In this document: piece after piece, positions 21,771-43,865 of the stretch
Numbering within the stretch: the stretch's first letter is position 1
How the letters are laid out: each line of letters opens with the position of its first letter
Assembly: GCF_965638725.1 (NCBI RefSeq)
Contig: NC_134963.1
Span: 6,703,501 to 6,767,500 of the forward strand
DNA length: 64,000 nucleotides
From: Aptenodytes patagonicus
Taxonomy: Eukaryota > Chordata > Aves > Sphenisciformes > Spheniscidae
Direction: 5' to 3'
The notes under the pieces: generated by a model
The model's input: the letters and a program-made list of their open reading frames with translations, nothing else
Database searches by the model: none
Told to the model about the DNA's origin: nothing
Position numbers and translations under genes: made by a program

Positions 21771-22455
21771 GGAACAAACTCCTGACCTCCTGCTGCTACA
21801 GCACCAACTGCTGCTGTGAACTGCTGCTGTGACTCTTACTCTGACCCTGCCAAGAGACCCACCCCCTCTTCGTTGGAAGGAAGAGGGGCACGAAACTGAG
21901 AAAGGGACCTTCTTTACTACTCTTCACTACTCCTGCTGGCTGGAGCCAACCCCAGAGAGAAGAATTGGGTCTGCTCCTTGTCTGCTGTCTTTCCAGGTTG
22001 ATTGCACTAAGCACAGAGGGAGGATTATGCTTTTATGCCAGGCCTCTGCATTGGGTAAGCCTGGGACAGGGACTGCTCCGGCATTGTCATTCTGACAGTC
22101 CTCCTTTCCCTGAGCTCACCGGTAGCAGAGACCACAGGGTAACAGGCACAGTTTCTCCCTTACAGTGAACATGGCCCCTGCCAGGTGTTGCCTAACCTTG
22201 GGAGAGCAGCTCTGTGCTGTTGTCAAATCACTTTTCCTTGCCCTGACAGATTGTGATGCTTAGGTGAGCCTGTGCCTACTATTTAATCATGTCTCCAAGC
22301 TCCAGTGGCCACAGACTGAGACAAAGCAGTGTCTGGTTCCATTGTGCTATGGTAAATGGCTTACTGGTTACAGAATTTTTTTTCTGTTTTGTCTAATTTT
22401 TATGGTACTACTTTAAAATTTACTTTCTTTTTAATAAAATATTTCTCTCAGCCCT
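21771..22455 (+). other. P2RX4: P2RX4 3'UTR
   Basis: About 0.7 kb from the stop codon to just after an AATAAA at 22433. No repeat was recognised in it. Confidence 0.65.
22433..22438 (+). promoter_or_regulatory. P2RX4: P2RX4 polyadenylation signal
   Basis: AATAAA in a T-rich context, followed by a TTTCTCTC stretch. It is the first well-placed canonical hexamer after the stop. Confidence 0.7.
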
Positions 22456-23388
22456 CTTGGAATCCTGCAAGCTGGGTTTTGCTTGTTTATTTTTCCCCAG
22501 GGCCTGTGAAGGTTAGGGTCAGTGAACTGCCTTCATTTTACACAGATAGCAACTGTTCCTGGAGAGCTATCAAAGCCAGTGCTGCTCTCTGCCTTGCCTC
22601 TTGCTTCTCTCAGCAAGAGTGCTGCTGCAACTGCAGCTTCTGCTCCACCTTGGTTCTCCTAACACCGTGTCTGTGTCTGTTGCATTAAAACCCTATCCAA
22701 GGGAAAAGACTTGGAAGTCGGAGGCCAGGGTGGGTTAGCCTGGCATGGCCTTAGCCAAACGCTAGTACCAACTGGTCAGAAGAGCAGATCTATTACTCCC
22801 TGGCATACCACCACCCCCCCAACACCCTGTATGTGGGCTGCTGCATTTAATGGGTTTACACAAGTTGATTTAGGTGAATTTGTTGGCTTTTATCTTCACA
22901 TGGCCTTGAGCATCTCTAGTGATCACACTGGCACACAAGGTAGAGCTCTTCCCTTTCTCTGAACCTTTTCTAGTGTTGCAGAGCCCTGGGACCTATTCCA
23001 TACCTCCAGCATCCTGGCTGAGGCTTTGCTGCCTTTTTTCCAGCAGTGCGATGGGTTTGCTACAGTATTATCATTTTGTTTTATTCTTTATTTGCCTGCT
23101 GCTGAGCACTAAGCTGAGTGTCACAACTCAAACCAGTGCCTTTCCAAGAGTCAGCGCGCTAGTCTGTGCATGTTAATGGCTCAATTTGGATTATGCAGTG
23201 GCTAGAGCCACTGTGGTCTTATCCTTGCCCAAGGTCCCCAGTAATGGTAGAGCACCAGACTTTACTAACACAGGAGCGTGCTTTCAGGCTCCTCTTCCAA
23301 GAAGCAAACTCTCATAGCTTGATAAAGACCAGTCAAATAGGATAATGGTTCCACTTGATCAACTAACTCTGGGTTTGGTTGCATGTCA
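22456..23388. other. Convergent P2RX4/CAMKK2 intergenic spacer
   Basis: About 0.93 kb between two facing 3' ends. No gene, repeat or structured RNA was recognised. Confidence 0.55.
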
Positions 23389-23394
23389 TTTATT
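23389..23394 (-). promoter_or_regulatory. CAMKK2: Candidate distal CAMKK2 polyadenylation signal
   Basis: TTTATT on the + strand reads AATAAA on the gene strand, about 3.2 kb after the stop codon. This would give a 3'UTR of about the length I recall for mammalian CAMKK2. Nearer sites may also be used. Confidence 0.5.
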
Positions 23395-24398
23395 TCAACT
23401 TGTACAGAGAAGCTTGAACAGCTGTGTGGAAAAACACTTAGTAGTTTGTTTTTTTTTTTTTTCCTCCTTTCTTCTTAGGTAATATAATTTAAAAGAAGTA
23501 AATACACAGTATTTAAACTTGATACACCTGATAAAGTTAAATGCATAATAAAGGGGTAGGAATGAAACACAAGCCTCGGTCATTAAACAAAGTATAAAAA
23601 TCAGCAATAGTCCAGGACCTTAGAAAAGAAACAGATCAATTGCCTGATAGGTAGGAGGGGACCACCAAGAAAAACTGCTCAGGACAAGAGGCCTGGTTTC
23701 CCCTTAGCACTTTCCTGTGTGCTTTCAGAGCCAAAAAGGCTTAGTACCCAGCATTAAGCCTACAATCAGCACTGGGCTTGCTTGAAAGGAAGGGAGTTGG
23801 GGAAATCATCTATAGCCCAGTTCCAAGGCACAAGCAAAATGTTTACTTCACTAAGAAAAAAAAGCTAGCTTTACTACTAAGGAACAGCAGCTAGGGAACT
23901 GAGCAGATCCATATATACAGTACAGCTTCTCTAACAGGTCATGCATTTAGATAGATCTTCCTCACAGAGCCACGCTTTATGCTTTCAACAGAACTAATCA
24001 ACAAGAAAAATCTACATCGAGTTTCTTTCAGAAATGTGCATTTGGCTGCAGCCCTACTGGAGCTGGCACTAAAAGGACAATCGTTTTAGAGAGCGCCTTA
24101 GGGAAGTGCTGAGCTTTAGGATGCTTACGAACCAAGCACGGGCTAGCCATAAGACACTGATCTATGGTAATATCTGAGGCCCAGTAACTATGTGGCTGGG
24201 CATCAAGGAACTGGTACAGCTTATTCTGTTTAGAAGCTGTGTTGCACCTGGCAAGCCTGTTTGGTAAATGTAAACTGTCTCGCTAGGCACCTGACAAATC
24301 ACAAACCAGAGATACGCAGCACAGAGCATCTCTACAACTCACCTTTAACAAAACACACCACACACATTACTATGCACCAGCTATAAATAATCAGATCC

Positions 24399-24429
<31 letters not shown>

Positions 24430-26637
24430 GCAGAACAAGTCCATTTACAAGGTTAGAGAACCAAGCTGCCCACTCGCACGCATTTCCACAATGAAAAGTC
24501 CTGTTTAGGAAAGGGGGAGCAGGCAGCTGTAGTAGTGCTGGCACCCACATTACCTGTTTGGTTTTCCCATAGCTGAAGCTGCAGGGCTTTGGCATAGCCT
24601 TGGACTAAAACGGGAGGAAAACTGTGCGTGTCTTATGGCTCCAAACTCCATAGTAGTGCTCCTAAACCACGAACCATCGTCACTGGCTTTGGAGAGAGGC
24701 CAGCAGCACAATGTTTCGGTAATAAATAGCGATTTAGGGGGAGCATTGCTTCAAGTGATCAAAAGATGTAAGGGACAGTTTGTGTAGGCACCTGCGCGCT
24801 TGCTAACGCTACGCCAGCTTTAACAAAGACCCATCCTAACCAGAAATTACCAGACCAGGTCCGACTGCAGCAGGGCCAAGGACCTCAGTGCTCTGCTGCT
24901 TGCAGTGCCCAAGATCAAGGAAGACAAGGGGACAGTCACTTCCTAAAGGCAGGGCACTCATGGCCAGGGTTAGCAGGCAGAGATCTTAACATTAACCAAA
25001 ATACTTGGGTCTCTCCTACTGCCTTCTTCCTCAGGGCAAAGAATTGTGCCTTAGCAGTCCCTTACACGCTTGGGACATTTGAATCCTCCCCCTCTTTCAG
25101 GTACACCATCATTTTAAATGCCTCATTCAAGGTCACACCCCCATATCAGACTGAGAAGTCAGACCTTTTCCCCCCCAGTCCCACACTCCATATACAAAAC
25201 AACTGTACTTACCGTGACCCCTTTCCCCAAGCAAACCCTGACTCTTCTCCAGCTCACCCACGGTCTGCTGTTCTCCAGCTTTGTCCGAGCACAGAGAACT
25301 TCGGAAAGTGAGTCTGGACGTCAGAATCTCTCCCACCACACTATAGATTTTTTTTTTTTTTCCTTACAAGCACCACAAAATAATCAGAGTAATCTGACTG
25401 AAGGTGAAAGAGCTTTTCGTAAGAAACAATCCATGAATTAGGTACACACTTAATTTACTAACAAGCCTCTGATCCACAGGCATTCACAAATTACTGGTAA
25501 CAAACTTGCAAAAAATACATAGCATTGGCCCCAAAATCCAGATTAAGAGTTTGGAAAACAAAAGTTTCTTTGAAAATTACTAGCTAATCTAAGTATTTCA
25601 TTAAGATCTTAAATTCTAAGCAAGCCCTAAGTCTATACTTAAAAATAGCATGAGTTGTATTATTTTTAATTGTAGTAAACCATGTAATGTACATGGAAGT
25701 GAAGGATTTTACCCTGAATTTTATATTTAGTATCTACCTAGATCAAGTAAAAGATTTAGAAACAAACTGTTGTTAGTGCTTCCTCTGCTGTTCAAAAGAA
25801 ACATTCAGCTAAACACCACCTTTCACTCCTATGTCTGCAGCAAAAATAGTTCAGACTGAACTTAAGCCCTTAAATACCTTTTCCTTTCATACACTGAATA
25901 CTCAACTTACCAAGTCCTAGTCACACCAAGACCTTAGGAAAGGTGTTAATTACCTTAGGTGGTAATTAACCTCACTTTCTGGATGTCCCAAAGATGCTGT
26001 TTAATACAACTTGGCTCACAAAGGTAGGCATTCTTTAAAAAGCTGAAAAGGTGGGTTTTTGCTTTGTTCCCATGCAGTTAAAAAGGTGTCAATTAAAAAC
26101 AAACCAGAACAACAGGAAATAGATGCAACAACATTTCCGGTAGGTCGTGAACTCTCAAAGTGCGCACGTGTAGTTTTACTGTTGTGTATGGCAAAAGCTT
26201 CACCCTTCTGTGTGTGCCCACCGACTACACGATGGGCGTACAACACCCCTGGGACACTGGCGTTAGTCCCCAGAAATTATTTGGCATTAAAACCAGGTAA
26301 AAGCAGTTCCAAATGCATTTTTGTTTGGCTGTTGGGTTTTTTTTTTTTTGCAAAGCATTGTTGCTGCTCAACACGATAGCTCACCTCTCTGCTATCAGCC
26401 AGCACCTTCCCACTAGAAGTCAGCAGTCCAAGCGATCAGAGATGTTCAATGTTTATGACAAGTAGTCGGATGTCTTATAACATGCTGCTATGTAAGCTCT
26501 ACATCCAGCATCATACTGAAATAGCGCCATGTCATGCTGTGTTTGGTGCAGGCTCTGTTAATGTCGCTCATCCTCAGCTGCACACTTTAATAACGTACCC
26601 CGGACCAAGTTGCTCAACAGAACCATGAAGTCGATGT
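23395..26637 (-). other. CAMKK2: CAMKK2 3'UTR
   Basis: A 3.2-kb AT-rich stretch without exons. On the + strand a run of 28 T at 24402-24429 becomes an internal A tract in the transcript. Shorter T runs lie near 23.45, 25.35 and 26.34 kb. Extent is inferred from the distal signal. Confidence 0.6.
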
Positions 26638-36051
<9,414 letters not shown>

Positions 36052-36100
36052 GGTGCGACCAACGGCCTCATCCCGGCCACGCTGCGACGGGGAGGCACAC

Positions 36101-39100
36101 CTGCAAACACAGGGCGGCTCAGCCAGGCTCCCCCGGAAAGCGAGATTTCCTCCTGCCGGTCGTTAGTCTACAGATTAATTTATTCATCCCATAGGGGATG
36201 GTAAAGCCAAGGGCAGGGGTGCAGGATGGCACCGGGACCATGCACCTGCCCTGCCACGTGGTAGACCCCAGGCAGGGGCCAGACTCAGCTCCCAGGCTGC
36301 TCCTTCCACCCCCTTTATTTAAACTCCTCCAGGGAATAACAACCCCACCATCTCCACTACAGAAATACCCCAAAAGGGGTATTTTACAGGGGTTGGATCA
36401 GGCCCTGCACTGTGCCAGCATAAATACTGCTCGGTTCCTTGCTTTACTGCTCGGTCCTGCAGTCGGAGCGGGCAAATCTCTGCCAAACACCCCCCAAACG
36501 AAGCAGTTCATGGGCACAGGGACCTGCTTACCAGGCGCAGGGTGCAGGATCAGCCCCCCCGGCTCACTGCCTCCTCCCGCAGCCCGTCATTGCCAGCGAT
36601 TTCTCTTCCTTGTCCTGGGTTCCCTATGGCCTTCTGTGCAAAAATCAAGCTCCTGAACCTTGGGATAAATGAGAAGACAATTCTGTTAGCAACAAAGAAT
36701 TAAAAAAAAAAAAAAAGTCTATATAATTAAATAATAATTTAAAAAGGGGAGAAAAACGGTGTAATTCACACATGCCGGGTGCCCCGCAGCAGGCAGGGCA
36801 GTTCGATGGTTGGTTGGTTGTAAACCATCACTCTTTCCTGCCCCAACGCTGGTGCTGTTTTTAATTTCTAGGCTAACGAGTTGCCGCAGAACCAAGTGGA
36901 AAAAAAAATCCCAAAACAAACAGCTCAGAAGCAGGAACAAGGTTTGAGGCCTTTTTCTGCCTGGTTCCCACACCTCGGTGAGGCGGCCGGTTAAAATTAG
37001 TTCCACTCGTCTTGGTTGAAGTTTCCGTGATGCACCCGCAGCACAACCGCTCTGAATCAGCCCAGCAGAAATTACGGGTCAAGTACAGAAATCAAATCGT
37101 CTCCCCCTTCCTCAAGACTTTGCAATGGCCTAATTGCTGTTTTCAACACCACTTTATAAACTGGAGCTTTTTTTCCCCGAGCGGGATCGGCCCGGAGCTA
37201 AAGCCGACCCGGCACCGCTTGCTGCTTCGAGGCGCAGAGAAACGCAGGGGATGCAAAGGCTATAAATAAGCCGACGAACAGCAACAAGGACAAACTATTT
37301 CAGAAACGCCACATTTAGCGGGGCTGAATCCACTCCTGGCTGGGGCTTTGCTGGGCAAGAGAGCCGGGAGTCACCAGCCAAGCCAAGCCAAGCCAGGGCT
37401 CTGCATCTCAGCCATCGTGGCTGCAAAATTCCTCCCCCCCCCCCGGTGCTGCTGGCGGCCACGGCAGCGTTTTAATACACTCCCAAAATGGATTAAAATA
37501 AACAGGCAGCCCCCCCCTCGTTCATCCCGAACCCGCGGGGATGCATCTCGAGGCCGGTTGCCATTTGCCTGGCTTGCTTTGGGCACCCCGCCAGCGGGCA
37601 CATATAAATAGCCGTCTCCAAAAGCCGGAGCCGATCCTGAACACCGTGCCCTCTACCCTCACCATGTGCCGTGGCCGCAGCAAAAAAGGCAGCTCATCGG
37701 GGCGGCCCCAGGATGAAGCCATCCCAGGAGAACCACCAGCCGCAGCACTGGTCCCTGGCGGCGGCATGGCATGGCCGGGCATCCCATCCTGCCCCCAGAG
37801 CATCGTCTGCATCGGAATTTCCAAGGGTTCATGCTAAACTTTGCCAGGCTAGGGCAAAATTGAGTTATGAAGTCTCCGCTACACTTGAGAGCCGAGCGTG
37901 CCCTGGCCGGCAGGAGTTAATTGGCTTGACCAGGATAAACATATCAAGGTTGATTAATTCAAGCAGGCTTCCCCAGGCTCTGTAAACAGGCTAAAAGTCA
38001 TCCAAGCACCATCGTAACATCAGCTAGGGTGGAAAATCAGAGGGTTTTTTCCCTTTGCCTGTGCGTGAAGGGGCTGAGCATGGGGTTTTGCAAAAATTGC
38101 CCTGTGAGATGATAACTTCCCTGAAAGAAACCCAAAAATGGGATCCCACTGTTGAACACAGCCCTGCGGGGCGTGGGACAACTGCTAACGATAACGCAGC
38201 CAGTTCTCCTGAATAAGCAAACGGGGAGGCCGAGGAGGAGGAGGAGAACAGTCGTATTCCCAGCCAGAGGGAAAACTAAAATAGATGGAATGGGGGGAAT
38301 AAACCCAAAGAGGGGAAATACAGCCTGGGGGCTTTCGCTTCACCCACCCACCCAGGTCCTTGCCTGGGGAAAAGCGGCACATTCTGGTACAAACTCCAGC
38401 AGATCCTTATGTAAAAGCGAGCAGCACATGCCCAGAAAATCCTCAGGAAATATAACAGCCTGGTGTATAGGAATGATTTATCGGCAGGGCTTTTGGCTGA
38501 AATCCATGTATAACCCATAGCGGCTGCGGCAGGATTATCGAAGCAATCAGTCCCGCATCTAATTCAGCAAGGAGAGGGATATTAAAATGAAAAGAGGTCT
38601 GTGAAACCCTGGCAGCGGCTCTCCCTCTCGCTCAGCATCCACGTGGCTTTAGCGGAAAGGAATGGGAGCGAAATCGGCCCCTGTGAGGGTGAAGTGATTT
38701 TTACAGCCCCCTCCTGCCGCCCCAGCTTGCTGTGAGCCTGTGGTCCCTGCCTGGTCCCTGCTGGGATGCGGCCAGCTCCGGATGGGAACACGCCGACCGA
38801 TTTCAGGGGGTGCAGAGGACAACACCCTGCAGCCAGCACTGGCTGCACAGATTTAAATCGGAGCATACGGACGCATCAGCCTGTCCTTCCCTCCCTGGAG
38901 CTGTTTCTCTACCCAGGTGCAGAGCGGGCGATGGGACGGTGTCCCCAGCTCCCACCGGCTGCCATGCACTCGCCTTCCCCCACACGCTTCCCTCCAGCAA
39001 GGCCAGACGTGGTGTCAGGGTCGGACCCTCCCAAGGGAATAAGACTTGGCAGCTCCAGCAGCGACACCTCCATCCAACCTTCTGTGGGGATCACCTCACA

Positions 39101-41551
39101 CACTGCAAAAAAAGCTGTTCATAACAAAATTGAACACAAACCACCTAAAGCAAGGCTGATTTTACTCGCAGAGGATCCTCCCCCTGCTACAGCCGAAGGT
39201 CTGCAGTTAAAAGTTAACCGAGGCCAGTGTGCGGGGCAGTTATGGGCTCTCGCTGGGCAGAGTCCAGTGGCTATTTTGCTTTCCCCGGTCACTGTCAGCG
39301 GTGGAAGCAGCAGTGCCAAGAGTGGTGTCATCTGCAGCAATGGGGGCATCGATCACAGTTTCCCTTCCTACGGGCGAGCGCAGACCTTGCCAGAAATATA
39401 TTAGTCACTGTAGTATACAAAGACCATATGCACCCCCACCTGACTTTTAATGGAAAAAAATCTCTCAGCAGCTCCTCTAGAAGTCAGAGGACACCCAAAA
39501 TAACGAGATACTGGAAACAGGCACCCAGCCCCCATCTGTTGGGTCCCTGTGCCCGAGCAGCGAAGCTTTTCATTGCCGCTGGAGCAAACAGAAAGGCCTC
39601 CTGCACTGCCTGGCCCATACAACACAGAGTGGAAAGAACTGGGGGAAAAAAATACAAAGCCGGGCTGGTAGCATTATAACGGCACGAAACCCAGTGGCAG
39701 GTTTCAATAGGAATCCAAAAACATCTTTAACAAGATTTTTTTTATGATCTTGATGATACCAGATAATACTGCTTAAGCAATATATAATGAGCATCTCAAA
39801 ACCAGAGTGTAAACTCCAGACCTGGTGTTGAGCATGGGCCGGGATGAGCTGAGGGCACCATCACCGCCTCGTCCAGCGCCGCCGAGCGGCTCCCGGCTCT
39901 CCTGGAAACAACAGCTCCAGCCCACGATGCCCACGAGAGAGGAAACGAGAGCGGCTCTGCACTTTGTGAACACCACTTAAAAGACATTAGGGCTGAGTTG
40001 AAAGCAAAGCCTCCTCCAAATTACCGCCCCAATCTGATAATAGCCGCCTTCCCCAGAATGGCGCTGGTCGATCAGACACCCCTCGCAGCGCTCTCAGGGC
40101 TGGGCTCTCAGGTTTTGTTGGCTGTTTTTCCCAAAATGAAGTGCTCACAGAGAGGGGCCAGGAGAGGGATGGGGCTCCTTCCCCTGGGAAAGGAGCTGCC
40201 TCTCTGGTCAGGGGACACGAAGGCAGCTCCAGCTACCCAGCCACCACACATCCCCTGCCCAGCGTGGTCGCCCTGGCCCTGAGGACAACCTGGTCCTGTC
40301 CCCAGGGATGGTTTCTGCTCCTGTAGCACTGCACAGCCGCACGGCCAGCCCACAGCTCCATCACACCAGCTTCCTGCGGTCATCCCACTGCTGCTTTCGT
40401 TCTTTACTGTCACCTTCATGCTCCTGATGCTCCGTGCCGTGCACGTGGCCGCAGGGCTGCGTCCCATCTCCTAACCATGCTTGGTCACTCGTGGCAACCC
40501 AACCTGTGGCTTCTCTTAATGAAACCTGTCCCCTGTACACAGTTGCTGCACCAGCTCCATCCCTTCCATCTTCTCCTGGCCTCTCACTTGCCCCTTGACC
40601 TTAAAAATCCCCTCCTTTTCCCAACCCCACGGCCTAACTCTCCCCGGGCCCCCTGCTCTGAGCCCTCGCCTCCCCGGGCAGGAGCCCCATGGGGTCTGTG
40701 GGACGCCTGGTGTCGCGGGGACGGCCACCACCCTGTCACATCTCCAAGCCTGGGATGCCGCCAGCCCATCGGGTACCACCGGCACATCTCAGGGCCGGTG
40801 GGCGGCCGAAGGCGAGCGGGAGCGGGATGCCTGCCGGGCCCGGGCGGCCACAGCACGGGTCCCCGAAACGGGATGGGGAAATGACAGCACCGATCCCCCA
40901 TGGCCAAAATACCTGCGACGCCGTGCACAGGCCGGCTGCGAGCCCCGCGGGAAAGCCCCGTTTGAAGGCGATGCCGTTTTCTGCTCGGAGGGCATCCCCG
41001 GCCCCGGCCCGGCCCCGGCCGCCCACGCCCGACGCCGGCGCGGGTCCCTCCGGGCGCGGCTTTGTCTCCGCAGCCGCGGGCGCATCCCCCGGCCGGGCCC
41101 GCCCGGCCTCCCCGCCCGCGCCCGCAGCCACCGACCTGGCGGGACGCGCCGCTCCGCCGGCGGAAGGGAGCGGCCCCCGCCGCCCCCGGAGCCCCCGCAG
41201 CCCCCGCCGCGCTGCGCCGCCCGCGGGGCCGGAGCGCGGCCGCCCGGCGCCGCCTTCGCTTTCGGTTCCGCTCCGGCGGCGGCAGCGAGGGAAGGAGGGA
41301 GGGAGGGAAGGAGAGAGAGAGGGAGGGAGGGAAGGAGGGAGGGAGGGAAGGAGGCCCCGCTCCGCCCCGGGGAAGGGGAGGTTTCCCCCCGGGCAGCCGC
41401 ATCCTGCCCGCCCACCCCCACAAGCCGTTCTTCGGGGTGGGTTTTTTTGTTTGTTGGCGGGGGTGTGTGGTGGTGTTTGGGTTTGGTTTTGGTTTGGTTT
41501 TTTAATATTTTATTTCCCCCTCCGGCCGCGGGCTGCGCGGCCCCGCCTTAC
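36101..41551 (-). other. CAMKK2: CAMKK2 intron 1
   Basis: A 5.4-kb intron if transcription starts at the 41.55-kb exon. It includes a short CCAAG-type tandem near 37.38 kb. A second possible first exon at its right end has a donor CGCAG/GTATTT on the minus strand, with its exon edge at 40912. No other gene was seen. Confidence 0.55.
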
Positions 41552-41720
41552 CTCGCAGCGCAGCCGCGGGATGCAGCCGGGGTGACCCGGCCGGTCCCGC
41601 TCCTCCGCCGACCGTGCCGGGACGCGGCCCCGGGCGCAGCCGAGCCCCGCTGCGGGCACCCCCGCGTCCCAGCGGGACATAAATCACAGCATCCTCCCGC
41701 CGCTGCCCGTCCCGGTGCTC
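40900..41720 (-). promoter_or_regulatory. CAMKK2: CpG island, promoter and noncoding exon 1 of CAMKK2
   Basis: Extremely GC- and CpG-rich sequence. On the minus strand a donor GCGAG/GTAAGG sets the edge of a noncoding exon 1 at 41552. A second donor at 40911 suggests an alternative first exon. The transcription start cannot be read directly. Confidence 0.7.
41287..41354 (+). repeat. GGGA/GGA purine tract beside CAMKK2 exon 1
   Basis: About 68 bases of nearly pure GGGA, GGAA and GA units on the + strand, so the CAMKK2 sense strand is C/T-rich. Many GGG triplets at short spacing make G-quadruplex or H-DNA formation plausible. Confidence 0.9.
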
Positions 41721-43534
41721 GGCCGGGGCTTCTTCCCCTCTGCCCTTGTGCAAACACAGGATTTCCAGCGTGAGGTCGACCGGGTCCAAATTGGGTTACC
41801 CGCCTCAGCTCCCCTGGACCTTCCTTCACTAAACCGTTGCCCAACGCTTCTGAAATCATCACCTAAAGGGGGTTTTAGAAACCAGTCGTTTGGAAATGTC
41901 ACAGCGGCCACTGCCAGGCCACCGCCGCCACCGAGCACAGCTCCCACTCAGGTTGCAGCTCTGCAGCACCAGGACGGAGGCAACGTTGCTGCACAGGCAC
42001 GGCCTTTAACTCCCCGGCTGGCACCAGCCCTTTGTAACCACCTCCCGTGCTTTGTCCCTGCTAATTATTTGTTTTTTCTTATCGAGCACATTCCCATCAC
42101 GCACCATCCTTGCGCTGAGCTCACCTGCAGTTTTCTGATCGACTCTTCACGAAGCAACAGCTTCAACCTTGAGCAGATGGCGCCATGGCTGGCGCAAACC
42201 CTCTTCCTCATTTTGCTTCGAGACCCATTTGCGGGCACCGCTTCAACCTTGTAGAGCTCCCCGGAGTAGAGCCACGCTTCCATGCGAGCTCTATGGATAA
42301 ACACTGCGATTTGGACCAGGATCTTGAAAACCCCTCTAGAAATCAGGTTTATGCACTTACTGTTAAATAGTAGGTGCTCCAAACGTTTTATGGATTGAAC
42401 TCCTCGGCGCCGATTACAATGTAGCTGAGAGGGGGCGAGCCACCAAAACGAGCGTTCTCGCAAAACTGGGTTACTCTTCACTGTTAGAAACACAGTCGCT
42501 GTTTTAAAATCAAGGCACTGATTGTCTGCCAACAGCCATGCTGCAGCACGAGTTAACGAGATGCATAAACTAGCACTGGACTACCCTCCTTTCAACCACA
42601 CCTTAGAGCTTCTCTCTTCCTGCCCTACCTGGCAGGGCTCCAGCAGAGCCAGGCTTAGGTCTGGTCTTGCTTTCTCGTTGCTAACAATGCCGCAGCTTAA
42701 CGTAGCGCTTCCTGGCAGGGTATCTCCCAAGTGTTCACACTAACGATGTTCAGCTTCTGTACAGTCAGCAGGTGAAAGGACTGGCACCCCCATCCCCGAG
42801 CTTCACCCGCAAAAGGTTTACACTCACAAAAGTGCAACCCCATCTGCCTTGAAGTCCCACGCTACCTCCGAAATGAAATTTTCTTCCAAAACGAGGATCT
42901 AATTGCTAGAAGTCAACGGCAGCGTATCGGATATTGAGTTAGTTGTGATCTTCGTTTATTCACCCACAAAACCGGAGCAGGTGCATTATACGCAGTGCCT
43001 ATGGGAGAGCACATACAATAAAAACATTTCAGCTGAGCTGGGACTTCTGTTTAGCTCTCTCGACTTTTCTCAGCCGCTCTTTGCACAAGGACACACATAA
43101 CAACAATGCCGGGACTTTGCACCATTAGACCTCTCCAAATGAATCCTGTTTTTTTCCCTTCTGCCAGCACCATCTGTTTCTACAGAGTAAACAGCGACTG
43201 TAGACAGGTTAAACGCAAGGGTGCGTTTTAAATGAGACTCCCCATTCTATACCTCTTAAAATGAGCGCAAAGGAGCTTCGCCTACATTTTCCACTATTTT
43301 TTGTACCCCAGTGTTCATAAAGCCAGCATTGATTCTGAAAATGTCACTACTAAGAACAGATATTATTTCATAGCGACTGTGCTACTCCCCTCAGCGTGTT
43401 TATAATGCAGTCAAGAGAGTCTTTTCTTTTTCTTCCCCATTCAATTCTTATTCTTAATTTCAAATACAGAATAAAAGGGAAATGGGTGGAAACCTATGTT
43501 TTCCCTTAAAGCCATTACAAACAAAACGCAAGTT
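41721..43534. other. CAMKK2-ANAPC5 intergenic spacer
   Basis: About 1.8 kb between the CAMKK2 5' end and the ANAPC5 3' end. A 465-base open frame on the minus strand (42065-42532) has no recognisable homology and is judged spurious. The phrase GCTTCAACCTTG occurs twice, near 42159 and 42239. Confidence 0.5.
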
Positions 43535-43554
43535 TGTTCAATAGAGGACCATGA

Positions 43555-43560
43555 TTTATT
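43555..43560 (-). promoter_or_regulatory. ANAPC5: Candidate ANAPC5 polyadenylation signal
   Basis: TTTATT on the + strand is AATAAA on the gene strand, about 90 bases after the stop codon. This gives a short 3'UTR. Confidence 0.6.
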
Positions 43561-43650
43561 GGCAGTTCTTTTGAAACACAGATGACTGAATATAATAAAA
43601 AGACATTTGTAAAAAACCAGGAAAACAAACGAATCTCATCTTTAAATGCA

Positions 43651-43865
43651 TCACTTGAAGGCATTGATTAAGGGGACACCATGTGCCGGCAGTTCCTGGT
43701 GCAACTGACGGAACAACATGGCACATTTGTTCCTTTCCTGGGTCTTGCCTAGGGCGTGGAACAGCCGGGCTTGGAAGTAGAGAACATCTCTGAGCTGCTC
43801 TTTGCAGTCCACTTTGGCAAAGTAAGTCTTGGCTTCGTTTAGATTCAAGATAGCAGATTCCAAAG
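43651..43865 (-). CDS. ANAPC5: ANAPC5 exon 17 (terminal)
   Basis: Encodes LESAILNLNEAKTYFAKVDC, LGKTQERNKCAMLFRQLHQE and LPAHGVPLINAFK, then TGA. The end differs from the mammalian LINHL by two extra residues. Confidence 0.95.

Noticed and set aside
40595-41773. 392-codon open frame on the + strand, and overlapping long frames on both strands
   Set aside because: They lie in the CAMKK2 CpG island, where high GC removes stop codons by chance. The products are Pro/Arg/Gly-rich with no domain.
42065-42532. 155-codon minus-strand open frame in intergenic DNA
   Set aside because: No recognisable domain, promoter or splice context. A translated search against bird proteins would settle it, and no hit would confirm rejection.
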